NCBI GenBank assembly: GCA_035628645.1
Contig: DASPJL010000121.1
Span: 1 to 20,534 of the forward strand
Length of the DNA: 20,534 nucleotides
Direction of reading: 5' to 3'
DNA from: DASPJL01 sp035628645
GTDB lineage: Bacteria; Bacteroidota; Bacteroidia; Cytophagales; Cyclobacteriaceae
The notes below the pieces were generated by a model. That model had not been told where the DNA came from. It searched no databases and saw only the letters and a program-made list of their open reading frames with translations. Below are positions 7,887-15,128 of this stretch, in pieces (position 1 is the stretch's first letter; every line of letters starts with the position of its first letter). The position numbers and the translations under genes were made by a program.

Positions 7887-7949
7887 TTAACCAAAGAGGG
7901 CACAGAGGATTTTTTAAAACTCCGTATTTCCTGTGCTTCCTGTGGTTAA
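7887..7949. repeat. Imperfect inverted repeat behind dinB
   Basis: Arms 7887-7909 (TTAACCAAAGAGGGCACAGA...) and 7927-7949 (ending CCTGTGGTTAA) are imperfect complements around a 17-base loop. The core words TTAACCA and GCACAG match exactly. The sequence resembles the AACCACAGAGG-type intergenic repeats common in this phylum. As a hairpin 30 bases behind the dinB stop it may help end transcription. The rest of 7858-8085 is AT-rich with an A9-CC-T7 stretch near 7964-7982. Confidence 0.45.
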
Positions 7950-8085
7950 AACACCTGGCAATTCAAAAAAAAACCTTTTTTTATTCTTCGGGTTCTATAC
8001 TTTTGTTTTGAGGTTTTTTTCTCTCTTATCGTTTGCAATTTTCGTTTGTTAAAGAGAAAAAATTATAAAATATGGTTACCTACCT

Positions 8086-9135
8086 ATGGGTGAAATCTTA
8101 GAACTAAGAATAAAGAAAATCCGACAGGAAGCAGAACAAGTAATTACGCTCATTCTGGAAGAAATACATTCACGACCAGTTTCTTATTTGGCTGGTCAGT
8201 TTTTGACAATCCTGGTAAATATCGGAAAGAAGGAATTAAGAAGGTCTTATTCGCTCTGCTCCTCTCCTGATGTAGATCCTTATTTAGCCATTACTATAAA
8301 AAGGGTTCAAAATGGAGAAGTTTCCAGGTATTTAATAGATCATTTGAGGACAGGCGAGATTATTAAGGCCTTGCCTCCTGCCGGAAGATTTGTGTTGGAA
8401 ACTGATCCAAAAAAGCAAAGGGATATTTTCCTGATAGGTGCAGGCAGTGGGATGACACCGCTTTTTTCACTGTTAAAATCTGTGATTTATAAAGAACCCT
8501 TAAGTAAAATAACCCTGATTGCCAGTCATAAAAATGAGGAGAGCGCACTATATTTTAAAGGGATCAATACTTTAAAATCCAAGTTTCCCGGAAGATTAGA
8601 AATAGTAAAACTTTACAGTGATCCTGAAATAAAGAATAAGAAATACCAAAGAAGATTAAATATAGGATTGTTGGAGGAACTCGTCCATTCCAGCCTGAAA
8701 TTTAAAAAAGAAGATGCTCAATTTTTTGCTTGTGGTCCTTTCGTATATATGCGAATGGTGAGGATGACTTTGATTTATATGGGATTTGAGGAAAGTCAAA
8801 TCCATAAGGAAAACTTTTTAACGAAAGCCTTCGATGTCGAAAGGGAGCTGCCCATGTTTCCTGCTCAAACCGTAAAGCTTACTTATAAAAATGAGGCATA
8901 TTCCATTGAGGTGCCTCCAGGTAAAACCATTTTAAAAGCCGCTTTAGACAATGGTATTTCTCTTCCCTATAGTTGCCAGGCTGGAATTTGCTCCACTTGC
9001 ACGGCCATTTGTTCATCAGGAAAGATCAGAATGTCTAACAATGAAGTGCTGACAGATAGGGAAGTTAAAGATGGAGCTATTTTGACCTGTGTCAGTTATC
9101 CGGAAACCGAAGGGGTAGTTATTGAGGTGGGATGA
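8086..9135 (+). CDS. Ferredoxin--NAD(P)H reductase with C-terminal 2Fe-2S domain
   Basis: 349 residues in three parts, as in the PaaE/Hcr-like flavodoxin-reductase family. Residues 1-105 are the FAD domain (RRSYSLCSSP at 52-61). Residues 112-250 are the NAD(P)H domain (GAGSGMTP at 118-125 and CGP at 216-218). Residues 262-349 are a plant-type ferredoxin with cluster ligands C297, C302, C305 and C335. The enzyme passes electrons from NAD(P)H through FAD to an iron-sulfur centre in the cytoplasm; the acceptor (for example an oxygenase) is not encoded nearby, so its pathway is unknown. The start at 8086 gives the expected N-terminus. TACTTTTG at 7998-8005 could be its -7 box but no -33 TTTG is seen. 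The gene appears to stand alone. Confidence 0.88.
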   Translation: MGEILELRIKKIRQEAEQVITLILEEIHSRPVSYLAGQFLTILVNIGKKELRRSYSLCSSPDVDPYLAITIKRVQNGEVSRYLIDHLRTGEIIKALPPAGRFVLETDPKKQRDIFLIGAGSGMTPLFSLLKSVIYKEPLSKITLIASHKNEESALYFKGINTLKSKFPGRLEIVKLYSDPEIKNKKYQRRLNIGLLEELVHSSLKFKKEDAQFFACGPFVYMRMVRMTLIYMGFEESQIHKENFLTKAFDVERELPMFPAQTVKLTYKNEAYSIEVPPGKTILKAALDNGISLPYSCQAGICSTCTAICSSGKIRMSNNEVLTDREVKDGAILTCVSYPETEGVVIEVG

Positions 9136-9203
9136 AATGGGAAGAGGGGAGATGGAAAAAGGAAAATACTCTTCAACTGTTCGGTTATTCTTTATTTTAT
9201 TCT

Positions 9204-9268
9204 TACCTCGTCATTCGTTATGCCATCAACTATGCGGTATTTCCATTCGTCATTCGTACCTCGTCATT
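9204..9268. repeat. Interleaved direct repeats in a convergent intergenic region
   Basis: TACCTCGTCATT occurs at 9204-9215 and 9257-9268, and CGTCATTCGT at 9209-9218 and 9248-9257, with CGTCATT again in the end of the RDD gene. They lie in the 144 bases between two genes pointing at each other. No terminator hairpin is obvious here. They look like a low-complexity repeat family and not a coding remnant. Confidence 0.5.
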
Positions 9269-9279
9269 TTATTCATACT

Positions 9280-9741
9280 TCATTGGTCGTCATTAACATG
9301 GGGAACTACTACCCTGGTTTTTGAAAGGAGATCGTGCCAGCCAACCGCATCACCAAACAAAAAAGAAACAGCTTCAAAAGGAATAAACCTACAAACTGTT
9401 CTTAAAACTATTCTGCCAAAAGAAGCCTTGTACCCATCTTCATCCAATACCTGAGTGCCGGTAATCATCTTTCCTACGGTCTTTCCTTTCAGGTATTCAA
9501 GAAAAATATAATAAGGTAAATAAACAGAAAATAAAACAAGGTAGACAGTGCCAATATCTTGCTCAGTTTTATTGAAAAAGTAAAATGTAGCCATTAAAGC
9601 AAGATGCCATAACATATAAATGATGCTGGTATCAATAAGATAATTCATTAGCCGTTTTCCCGCACCTGCCAATTCAAAAAAATCCTCGTCCGGATCTGTT
9701 TCTCTGTTTGCAGCGTGGTCTAAAATATCATTGTCTTCCAT
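9280..9741 (-). CDS. RDD family membrane protein
   Basis: 153 residues matching the RDD domain family. AGAGKRLMNYLID (26-38) carries the conserved Arg and Asp, followed by two transmembrane segments (about 38-56 and 66-83), then GKTVGKMITGTQVLDEDG (85-102) and a C-terminal amphipathic and hydrophobic part ending GWHDLLSKTRVV. An acidic, soluble N-terminus of 25 residues comes first. RDD proteins are inner-membrane proteins, some linked to sodium or proton exchange; the substrate here is unknown. The ATG lies 18 bases behind the glycosyltransferase gene, so the two are very likely one operon. Confidence 0.88.
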   Translation of the reverse strand: MEDNDILDHAANRETDPDEDFFELAGAGKRLMNYLIDTSIIYMLWHLALMATFYFFNKTEQDIGTVYLVLFSVYLPYYIFLEYLKGKTVGKMITGTQVLDEDGYKASFGRIVLRTVCRFIPFEAVSFLFGDAVGWHDLLSKTRVVVPHVNDDQ

Positions 9742-9759
9742 AATTCTTAAATCCCATTA

Positions 9760-10770
9760 TTAATTAGAATATTCTCTGCCTTTCCAAACTACAGGAGCTG
9801 GAACTAAATAAAAAAGCAGAATAATGGTGTTAAAAATAAGAGAGTAGGGGGTATATAGCCAATAACCCCAATTCAATTTTTGATTCAATTTATTATAAAA
9901 TATCTTCATAAAGAATAAATCGATTGTCCATTTTAAAGCAAATAATGCCAAAGCCCACTTCCAGCCTATGAAAAATCCAAGGAGAAGTAAAATGGGAAGA
10001 AGGGTCCAAAGTATGAATAACCCGACGGCAAATTTTTTGGGTAATCGAAAGGCGCCTGTCAGCCACCGCCGTCTTTGATGAAGAAAGGTTCGGAAATTAT
10101 GTACAGGTTTTGTATAGACAAGCACTTCCGGTCCAAAAGCAGTTTTGAATTTTCCTCCTGCTTTTATTATGTTTTTGAACAATTCATAGTCCTCTGTCAC
10201 AGAAAAAGGAATATTTTCATAGCCTCCTACGGAAAGGTAGGAGGATCTCGTGAAAGCCATATTACTGCCAATGGCCGATACCGGCTGTCCCCGATTTGAA
10301 TTGATGTGGCCGTTAGCCATAAAGAAGATACATTCGGCATTTTGAAGTTGGGAAAATAATGAATTGCCTTCTACTACTGTCACCCCGGATACCATCGAAA
10401 TATCAGCATGAAAATTTTCCAACAAACCTTTTACCCAACTTTTAGATACCTTTGCATCCGCATCTGTAACAAATAAATATTCTCCCTGGGCTTTCTTTAT
10501 AAGTTGGGCAAGTACATTTGGTTTGCCTTTTAAATGCTTCAGGTTTTCAGAGATTTCAACCAGGTGAAAGTTATTGTTTTCACGACAAAACGCTTGGACA
10601 ATTTCGCCGGTTTTATCTGCTGACTGATCATTTCCTATCCATACTTCAATGTTTTCCAAAGGATAATCCAATTCCCGAACGGACATAAGGCATTCAAGTA
10701 TATTTTCCTCCTCGTTTCTTGCCGCAATGAGAACTGATATTTTAGGAAAGAATTCTTTATTAAGACTCAT
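9760..10770 (-). CDS. Family 2 glycosyltransferase, membrane-anchored
   Basis: 336 residues of a GT-A fold glycosyltransferase. SVLIAARNEEENI (12-24) opens the nucleotide-binding domain, the metal-binding DAD is at 103-105, TED at 192-194 supplies the catalytic base, and QRRRW at 232-236 is the QxxRW-type motif seen in processive and polyisoprenyl-linked GT2 enzymes. Residues 247-325 contain three or so transmembrane helices, so the enzyme sits in the inner membrane with its active site in the cytoplasm. It probably builds a cell-surface glycan or glycolipid; donor and product cannot be told. It is the first gene of a pair with the RDD protein. The 102 bases upstream show no convincing promoter. 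Confidence 0.9.
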   Translation of the reverse strand: MSLNKEFFPKISVLIAARNEEENILECLMSVRELDYPLENIEVWIGNDQSADKTGEIVQAFCRENNNFHLVEISENLKHLKGKPNVLAQLIKKAQGEYLFVTDADAKVSKSWVKGLLENFHADISMVSGVTVVEGNSLFSQLQNAECIFFMANGHINSNRGQPVSAIGSNMAFTRSSYLSVGGYENIPFSVTEDYELFKNIIKAGGKFKTAFGPEVLVYTKPVHNFRTFLHQRRRWLTGAFRLPKKFAVGLFILWTLLPILLLLGFFIGWKWALALFALKWTIDLFFMKIFYNKLNQKLNWGYWLYTPYSLIFNTIILLFYLVPAPVVWKGREYSN

Positions 10771-10872
10771 TATATAAAAAGTGTCATTAAGCCCTTTTGT
10801 ATTCTTAATTTATTTTAAACATGGCCATGTCCACTCGGAGAATATTGTATTGTTTTTATTCAATTATATTGA

Positions 10873-11466
10873 TTATTTTTCTTTAGGAGGACTTATCATA
10901 ATATGGGCACCATGCGTTCCAGGATGCATAATCCATGGCATTCCAGGCGCTTCAGGCGAAAGTGGAAGTCCGGTATTTTCGGCTGTAGCATAAGGAATAT
11001 AGACCACATACCTGAGATTTCCTTCCTTTACATCGCCGGTTTCAGGATCGAAATTTTCTTCTGAGGCTGAAAAAACAAATAAAGTGGTAGGTTGTTTGGG
11101 CATTTTAAGCTTGCCTGCTTTTACTTCCTTTTCCCGGATTTCAAAAATCTCAGCGGCGCCTTTACCTTGTTTTCTCAATTCTCTTCCTCTTGCCATAAAC
11201 GGATCAAGGTCCTTATGATAACATGAAACATTTAATCCTTTGCTGTCCGGATCATCGGCAAGGCAAACCAGTTCATTTGATCCTTTTCTCAGCACAACAA
11301 GTTCTTTGTTGTTATTGTATCCGTAAACCATCGCTTGTTGCCTTTTGTCCGCAGGTGCAGCTAAAACAGCAGCTTTAATTTGTGCTTCTGCCTCTGGAAT
11401 AAGGGTTTGTGATTTTGAAGGTAAAAACAAAATTAAGAGAGCGAGTGAAAAGAAGGCCGTTTTCAT
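10873..11466 (-). CDS. Secreted protein, unrecognised
   Basis: 197 residues beginning with a signal peptide (MKTAFFSLALLILFLPSKSQ), so it is exported. The mature part is charged, with a Lys/Glu-rich middle (GRELRKQGKGAAEIFEIREKE) and a more conserved-looking end with YVVYIPYATAENTG and MPWIMHPGTHGAHIMI. Two cysteines are in ELVCLAD and NVSCYHK. I cannot name a family, though I expect relatives in other Bacteroidota. It is a single-gene unit: 102 bases separate it from the glycosyltransferase gene downstream and 367 bases from the operon upstream. Its leader carries a heptad repeat and a hairpin (separate entries). Confidence 0.75.
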   Translation of the reverse strand: MKTAFFSLALLILFLPSKSQTLIPEAEAQIKAAVLAAPADKRQQAMVYGYNNNKELVVLRKGSNELVCLADDPDSKGLNVSCYHKDLDPFMARGRELRKQGKGAAEIFEIREKEVKAGKLKMPKQPTTLFVFSASEENFDPETGDVKEGNLRYVVYIPYATAENTGLPLSPEAPGMPWIMHPGTHGAHIMISPPKEK

Positions 11467-11474
11467 AGGTTAAT

Positions 11475-11498
11475 GGGTTTGGGGTTTTAGGTTTTGGG
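11475..11498. repeat. Short degenerate heptad repeat
   Basis: GGGTTTG, GGGTTTT, AGGTTTT and GGG follow each other with a period of seven bases. On the coding strand of the next gene they read as AAAACCT-like units, close to the heptads at 20331-20365. Confidence 0.4.
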
Positions 11499-11516
11499 AA
11501 GTTCTCTTTGAACTTC
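11498..11516. repeat. Perfect 7-bp dyad in the leader of the secreted-protein gene
   Basis: GAAGTTC (11498-11504) and GAACTTC (11510-11516) are perfect complements around TCTTT. On the plus strand TTGTTTTTTATA follows, giving a terminator shape for a transcript running rightward; no plus-strand gene lies nearby. It could be an operator or leader hairpin for the gene starting at 11466, 32 bases away. Confidence 0.45.
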
Positions 11517-11780
11517 TTGTTTTTTATATAAATCGTTCATTTTATATATTTTCGTGTTTCGTTTAATGATAACTACTTCTCCTTATTCTTTTCGGGATTC
11601 TCCATTAATGAACTAGTTTCAGGTGTGTTTTCAAATATTGGAATTTAATTTAATAATTATTAATAGATTATTTGAGTTTTTTGTTCCTGCCTCGAATATA
11701 AAAAATGAAAGAAGGCTGGACTGAAATTTTCATTCGGTTCGTCTGTAAACATTTTCGTTAGTGTCAAGACTTTTCCCGGA

Positions 11781-11806
11781 AAAAATAAAGGGAGACAAAA
11801 CCTCCC
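11781..11806 (-). terminator. Terminator of the ABC/GntR/GIN operon
   Basis: GGGAG (11790-11794) pairs with CTCCC (11802-11806) around a 7-base loop. On the minus strand the stem is followed by TTTATTTTT. It lies 28 bases behind the stop of the GIN-domain gene. Confidence 0.6.
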
Positions 11807-11833
11807 CCTATTTTATTCTAATCCTAAATTTTG

Positions 11834-12574
11834 TTAGTTCTTATTGATATTGCCGCCGGAGCTAGTATTAATGTTTTTGATGACCGGATTTCCTGAATAA
11901 GTTAAAGAGGCGCCACTTGACATTTCTGCATCGAGTTCCTCAGTTACCACTATATTCATACTGGCGCCGGAACTTCCTCTCGCTACTGCTTTTTGAGCAA
12001 TCAGTTCCTGGGCTATAAGAGATGAACCTGAAGAAGCCATTAAAGTAGCCATTGCAGTTCGCCCTGTTAAAGTAAGGCCCGCTCCCGCTGAGACGTCACA
12101 TTTCAGCTCATTATAGTTTGCCTTTAGTGTGCCGTGGCTACCTGCAGAAACTTCAAGGTTGAGAAGATCTCCTTTTAGTTCACTTGTCGTTCTAAACTCT
12201 GCTCCGGCGCGCATGGCAATCTCATTATAAGTGTCAGCAGTAATGAATAGTTTTACTTTATCTTTCCTGCTGACCTTATCTTTAAATTTAATTACCAATT
12301 CACCCTTATCTACTGTTGATTCGACAAGAGGAATCAGATTTTCATCCGCATTTATTTTGAGTTGTGAGTTTTCACCTTGTGATAAGTGGACGGTAAATCT
12401 TCCGTTGATACTAACCTTATCAAATTTTTCTAATTGCCTGGTCTTGGAGGCCTGTTTCCCATTGCCCGAGATCGTGTTTCTATCCACATAAAACCTTGCT
12501 GCTATTAGTATAACCGTTATGGAAGCCAATACAACAATCAGAAGGCCAAAAAGAAGTTTATTACTAGTTTTCAT
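11834..12574 (-). CDS. GIN-domain (DUF2807) head protein, membrane-anchored
   Basis: 246 residues. Residues 7-27 are one hydrophobic segment that anchors or exports the protein. The rest is a beta-rich domain of the putative auto-transporter adhesin head GIN family (DUF2807): FDKVSINGRFTVHLSQGEN near 51-69, then repeating strands with small residues (VSAGSHGTL, VSAGAGLTL, ASSGSSLIA, GSSGASMNI, MSSGASLTY) that look like rungs of a right-handed beta solenoid. Function in this family is not settled. It is the last gene of a four-gene operon, 20 bases behind the GntR regulator, and the terminator follows. The linkage with an ABC transporter suggests a role in an envelope stress or export response (inference). 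Confidence 0.85.
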   Translation of the reverse strand: MKTSNKLLFGLLIVVLASITVILIAARFYVDRNTISGNGKQASKTRQLEKFDKVSINGRFTVHLSQGENSQLKINADENLIPLVESTVDKGELVIKFKDKVSRKDKVKLFITADTYNEIAMRAGAEFRTTSELKGDLLNLEVSAGSHGTLKANYNELKCDVSAGAGLTLTGRTAMATLMASSGSSLIAQELIAQKAVARGSSGASMNIVVTEELDAEMSSGASLTYSGNPVIKNINTSSGGNINKN

Positions 12575-12594
12575 GGAAAAGTTTTTTATGGTTA

Positions 12595-12951
12595 TTATTT
12601 AAAATCTTCGTAGTATTTTTTAAGATCTTCAAGTGAGACCCCCAACAATTGCATAGTTCTGAAAAAGGCGGGAAGGTCCTCTTTTATAAATTGTTCCTTT
12701 TTAAGATCCAGCGTCTTTTTATAGCCATCATCAGCAACATAATAACCTATTCCTCTTTTGTTGAAAATGATTCCTTTGTCCTGTAAAAAATTGAATGTTC
12801 TCATGGTTGTGTTTGGGTTTACTTCGAACTCTACTGCGATATCTCTTATTGAAGGTATTTTTTCTCCTGTATTCCATTTTTTCTCTAAGATGTTCTCTAA
12901 AAAATGGTCTGCAATCTGAAGATAAATAGCCTGATTTTCTTTGAATTCCAT
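12595..12951 (-). CDS. GntR family regulator, YtrA type
   Basis: 118 residues: a winged-helix GntR domain (YLQIADHFLENI, then GEKIPSIRDIAVEFEVNPNTTMRTFNFLQDKGII at 29-62, and the wing RGIGYYVA) with only a short helical tail of about 45 residues. That short tail instead of a ligand-binding domain marks the YtrA subfamily, which usually represses its own operon with an ABC transporter. The gene begins 1 base after the permease gene ends. The perfect inverted repeat at 14544-14575 in front of the operon has the AGTGTA...TACACT form reported for YtrA-type operators, so autoregulation is likely. Confidence 0.9.
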   Translation of the reverse strand: MEFKENQAIYLQIADHFLENILEKKWNTGEKIPSIRDIAVEFEVNPNTTMRTFNFLQDKGIIFNKRGIGYYVADDGYKKTLDLKKEQFIKEDLPAFFRTMQLLGVSLEDLKKYYEDFK

Positions 12952-12952
12952 C

Positions 12953-13687
12953 TTATACCTCTCTTTCTTTTAATTTAAAATATGAAACAACTAATAAGAC
13001 CGGGCCAAGAACATAGAAGAAAATAAAGGGAATTACTTCTGTAAAAAACTTTTCTCCTTGCATTGAAAACCCATCATTAAACTCATCTCCCTGGATTTGT
13101 CCGCCGAAAAGGATCCATATTAAAAGACCTGCGAAGGCAGCAACTAAGGCGATTATCAAGAAAAGAGCGAATAAAGTTTTCAGCAGGTTATAGCTTTTGA
13201 ATGTGCAGGCACCCAGGAAGAAGATGGTTTGAGTAACCATAAAAATCCATATTATCCTGAAGAAAGTTTCGTCAAACATTTTAGCAAACGACACCTCGAT
13301 TCCTGCTGTCACAGTACTGATTAGGTATATCAATGTGATGAAGATCATAAATATCAGCACATAGACGGGCGAGGAGAGTAGCCAAGACCCAATGAATTTT
13401 TCGAATGTAGAGGCCGGGAGCGTCAGAAACCCGTAACTTTTCCCTGGAGAATTGAGCTCCGACAAGATGCGGCTCGTAAATATATAACCAGCTATGAAAA
13501 ATACAGTCATATAAAGACCGTATAAATTTCCATAATCTGCCGAGTCAGCATGGGTCACAATCAATGAAATCAGCAGAAGGATGCCAAATACTCCTGCAAT
13601 TCCTATCATCATTGGATAGAAATTTAAGGTGCTCTGTCTTTTAATAAGAAGGAAGAGCCGTTCGATATTAAAGCTATTGTTGTTCAT
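12953..13687 (-). CDS. ABC transporter membrane subunit-like protein
   Basis: 244 residues with about six predicted transmembrane segments (roughly 22-46, 58-75, 100-128, 146-163, 169-195 and 217-238). I see no conserved motif beyond that pattern. Because it sits between an ABC ATPase (9 bases upstream) and a YtrA-type regulator, it is probably the membrane half of the transporter, equivalent to the YtrC/YtrD or ABC-2 type permeases. Substrate unknown; similar systems are linked to cell-wall antibiotics or peptides in Firmicutes. Confidence 0.75.
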   Translation of the reverse strand: MNNNSFNIERLFLLIKRQSTLNFYPMMIGIAGVFGILLLISLIVTHADSADYGNLYGLYMTVFFIAGYIFTSRILSELNSPGKSYGFLTLPASTFEKFIGSWLLSSPVYVLIFMIFITLIYLISTVTAGIEVSFAKMFDETFFRIIWIFMVTQTIFFLGACTFKSYNLLKTLFALFLIIALVAAFAGLLIWILFGGQIQGDEFNDGFSMQGEKFFTEVIPFIFFYVLGPVLLVVSYFKLKEREV

Positions 13688-13696
13688 TTTTCTATT

Positions 13697-14533
13697 TTAT
13701 TTTGAGAATTGACCGTTAATTACGTTGTTGTTTTTTATTATTCCATTAAATAATAATTCAAGATCTATTCTTGTTTCTATTCCCGAAAGGTTTTTAACAA
13801 TTCCTGCCTTTTTCCCGGATAACTCTTCAGCGTAAAGAATATCACTGCCAGGAATGCCGTTCAGGTTGTGTTCAAAAGAAAGCCTTTCGGAAATGTCCAC
13901 GGTACTTCTATTAAAAATTATCTGGCCATTTTCGAGAACTACTACTGTGTCAATCAGGTTTTCAAGATCCCTTACCTGGTGGGTAGATATGATAATTATT
14001 CTTTCATCAGTTAATGCCGAAGCCATAATTTTCCTGAATTGACTTTTTGAAGGAATATCCAATCCATTTGTCGGTTCATCAAGAATCAATACCCTTGCAT
14101 TTGTGGCCAGGCCAAAAGCGATAAGAAATTTCTTTTTTTGTCCGTACGACAGCGTCGATAATTTGACCTGATCTGCAATTTCAAATTCGGCCATATGATT
14201 TTTTAATTCTTCAAAGCTGAATTTTGGATAAAAAGGTGCAGTAACCTTTGCATAGGTACTCGCACTGACAGGTGGTAATTCAAACTCTTCCGGTATAAGA
14301 TATATGTCCTGAAGCATTTCCGGCGCTCTGTCTTCCGGGGCAAAATTAAGTACTTTGCAGTCCCCTTCTGAAGGGAAAAGCAGCCCGGAGACATGTTTTA
14401 AAAGTGTAGATTTTCCTGCTCCGTTTTTTCCTAAAAGTCCGTAAATATGTCCGGGTTCCAGAACCAGGTTAAGGTTCCTAAAAAGAGATTTTCCCTTTTT
14501 ATAGTTGAAATGGATATTGTTTAATGTTATCAT
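13697..14533 (-). CDS. ABC transporter ATP-binding protein
   Basis: 278 residues with every ABC ATPase motif: Walker A GKNGAGKS (35-42), signature LSYGQ (128-132), Walker B VLILDEP (148-154), D-loop GLD, and the switch His in ISTHQ (H185). Residues 205-278 are a C-terminal extension of unknown role. It powers the transporter formed with the membrane protein encoded next, and it is the first gene of the operon. Transcription starts from the promoter at 14573-14603 with the operator overlapping it. Confidence 0.93.
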   Translation of the reverse strand: MITLNNIHFNYKKGKSLFRNLNLVLEPGHIYGLLGKNGAGKSTLLKHVSGLLFPSEGDCKVLNFAPEDRAPEMLQDIYLIPEEFELPPVSASTYAKVTAPFYPKFSFEELKNHMAEFEIADQVKLSTLSYGQKKKFLIAFGLATNARVLILDEPTNGLDIPSKSQFRKIMASALTDERIIIISTHQVRDLENLIDTVVVLENGQIIFNRSTVDISERLSFEHNLNGIPGSDILYAEELSGKKAGIVKNLSGIETRIDLELLFNGIIKNNNVINGQFSK

Positions 14534-14543
14534 CTCGTTATTG

Positions 14544-14575
14544 TTGTAGTGTACTACTTATCTAATACACTACAA
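14544..14575. promoter_or_regulatory. Likely GntR (YtrA-type) operator
   Basis: TTGTAGTGTA (14544-14553) and TACACTACAA (14566-14575) are a perfect 10-bp inverted repeat with a 12-base spacer. The core AGTGTA...TACACT matches the known YtrA-type binding form. It covers the end of the -7 box and the expected transcription start, so a bound regulator would block RNA polymerase. Confidence 0.75.
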
Positions 14576-14603
14576 ATGTAAAAAAGGTTTTTATATCTGC
14601 AAA
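14573..14603 (-). promoter_or_regulatory. Promoter of the ABC/GntR/GIN operon
   Basis: On the minus strand TTTG (14603-14600), 19 bases, then TACATTTG (14580-14573): an exact fit to the Bacteroidota TTTG-N19-TANNTTTG pattern. The leader would be about 30 bases. Confidence 0.75.
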
Positions 14604-14695
14604 TATTTTTCTGAAAATATTTTTGAAACAGGTAATTTTTTTAGAATGTTACTTTTTTGATCTTCTGGTATTTAGCTCTTTGCGCCTACTAAGAC

Positions 14696-14723
14696 TTTGT
14701 TAGATTGGCGATAAATAGCTTTG
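14696..14723 (+). promoter_or_regulatory. Possible promoter of the 111-residue protein gene
   Basis: TTTG at 14696-14699 and an exact TAGCTTTG at 14716-14723, but the spacer is only 16 bases, shorter than usual. It would give a leader of about 64 bases. Confidence 0.35.
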
Positions 14724-14792
14724 ATCCCGCAAACATTTCTGTAAAAAAGCAGGTATAAAACAGTACAAACCTTTTATTTAAATCGAAATTTT

Positions 14793-15128
14793 ATGGAAAC
14801 TAAAGAAGCTGTATTTTATGAATATAATCATGAGTACTATCGGAGATTTTTACAAGAAGACGACGAACCCATAGCGGAAGACAATTCAAGTTCCGGTTAT
14901 AAGAATGTCATTTTAATTAAGGATGTTCCTCAAGAATTAATTGAGGTGAGGCTTCGGGAACTACTCATGGAATTTGAAAGAAAAAGCGAAGAGGAGATGG
15001 CGAGCGTTTTTTTTACAGATGATCCTGGAAAAGTAGATCATATCAGGAATGTCCTGATTACTAACGATAATGGCTTCAGAACTATAGAATATAGAAAATT
15101 AATTGAAAGGAATACTATATACTCATAG
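14793..15128 (+). CDS. Small acidic cytoplasmic protein, unrecognised
   Basis: 111 residues with no signal peptide or membrane segment. An aromatic start (VFYEYNHEYYRRFLQ) leads to an acidic linker, then a likely alpha/beta part (KNVILIKDVPQELIEVRLRELLMEF and ASVFFTDDPGKVDHIRNVLIT) ending GFRTIEYRKLI. The pattern NVILIKDVP...ELL suggests strand-helix-strand units, but I cannot assign a family. It stands alone between the ABC operon (divergent) and the GH18-like gene, with a structured region behind it. Codon use looks like that of its neighbours. Confidence 0.6.
   Translation: METKEAVFYEYNHEYYRRFLQEDDEPIAEDNSSSGYKNVILIKDVPQELIEVRLRELLMEFERKSEEEMASVFFTDDPGKVDHIRNVLITNDNGFRTIEYRKLIERNTIYS

Larger units (their letters stand above)
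11467..11833. other. Intergenic region between the secreted-protein gene and the GIN operon
   Basis: This 367-base stretch has no credible gene. It holds a heptad repeat (11475-11498), a perfect 19-base dyad (11498-11516) and the terminator of the upstream operon (11781-11806). The middle (11520-11760) is AT-rich. I find no exact TANNTTTG promoter for the gene starting at 11466. Confidence 0.6.

Noticed and set aside
128..7958. 13-base inverted match CCAGGTGTTTTAA (128-140) and TTAAAACACCTGG (7946-7958)
   Set aside because: A few matches of that length are expected by chance within 20 kb; no flanking similarity.
9122..9454. 110-residue plus-strand frame after the reductase
   Set aside because: It is low complexity, overlaps the RDD gene on the other strand and includes the direct repeats.
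10819..10830. Perfect palindrome ACATGGCCATGT
   Set aside because: Short, without spacer or promoter context; probably chance.
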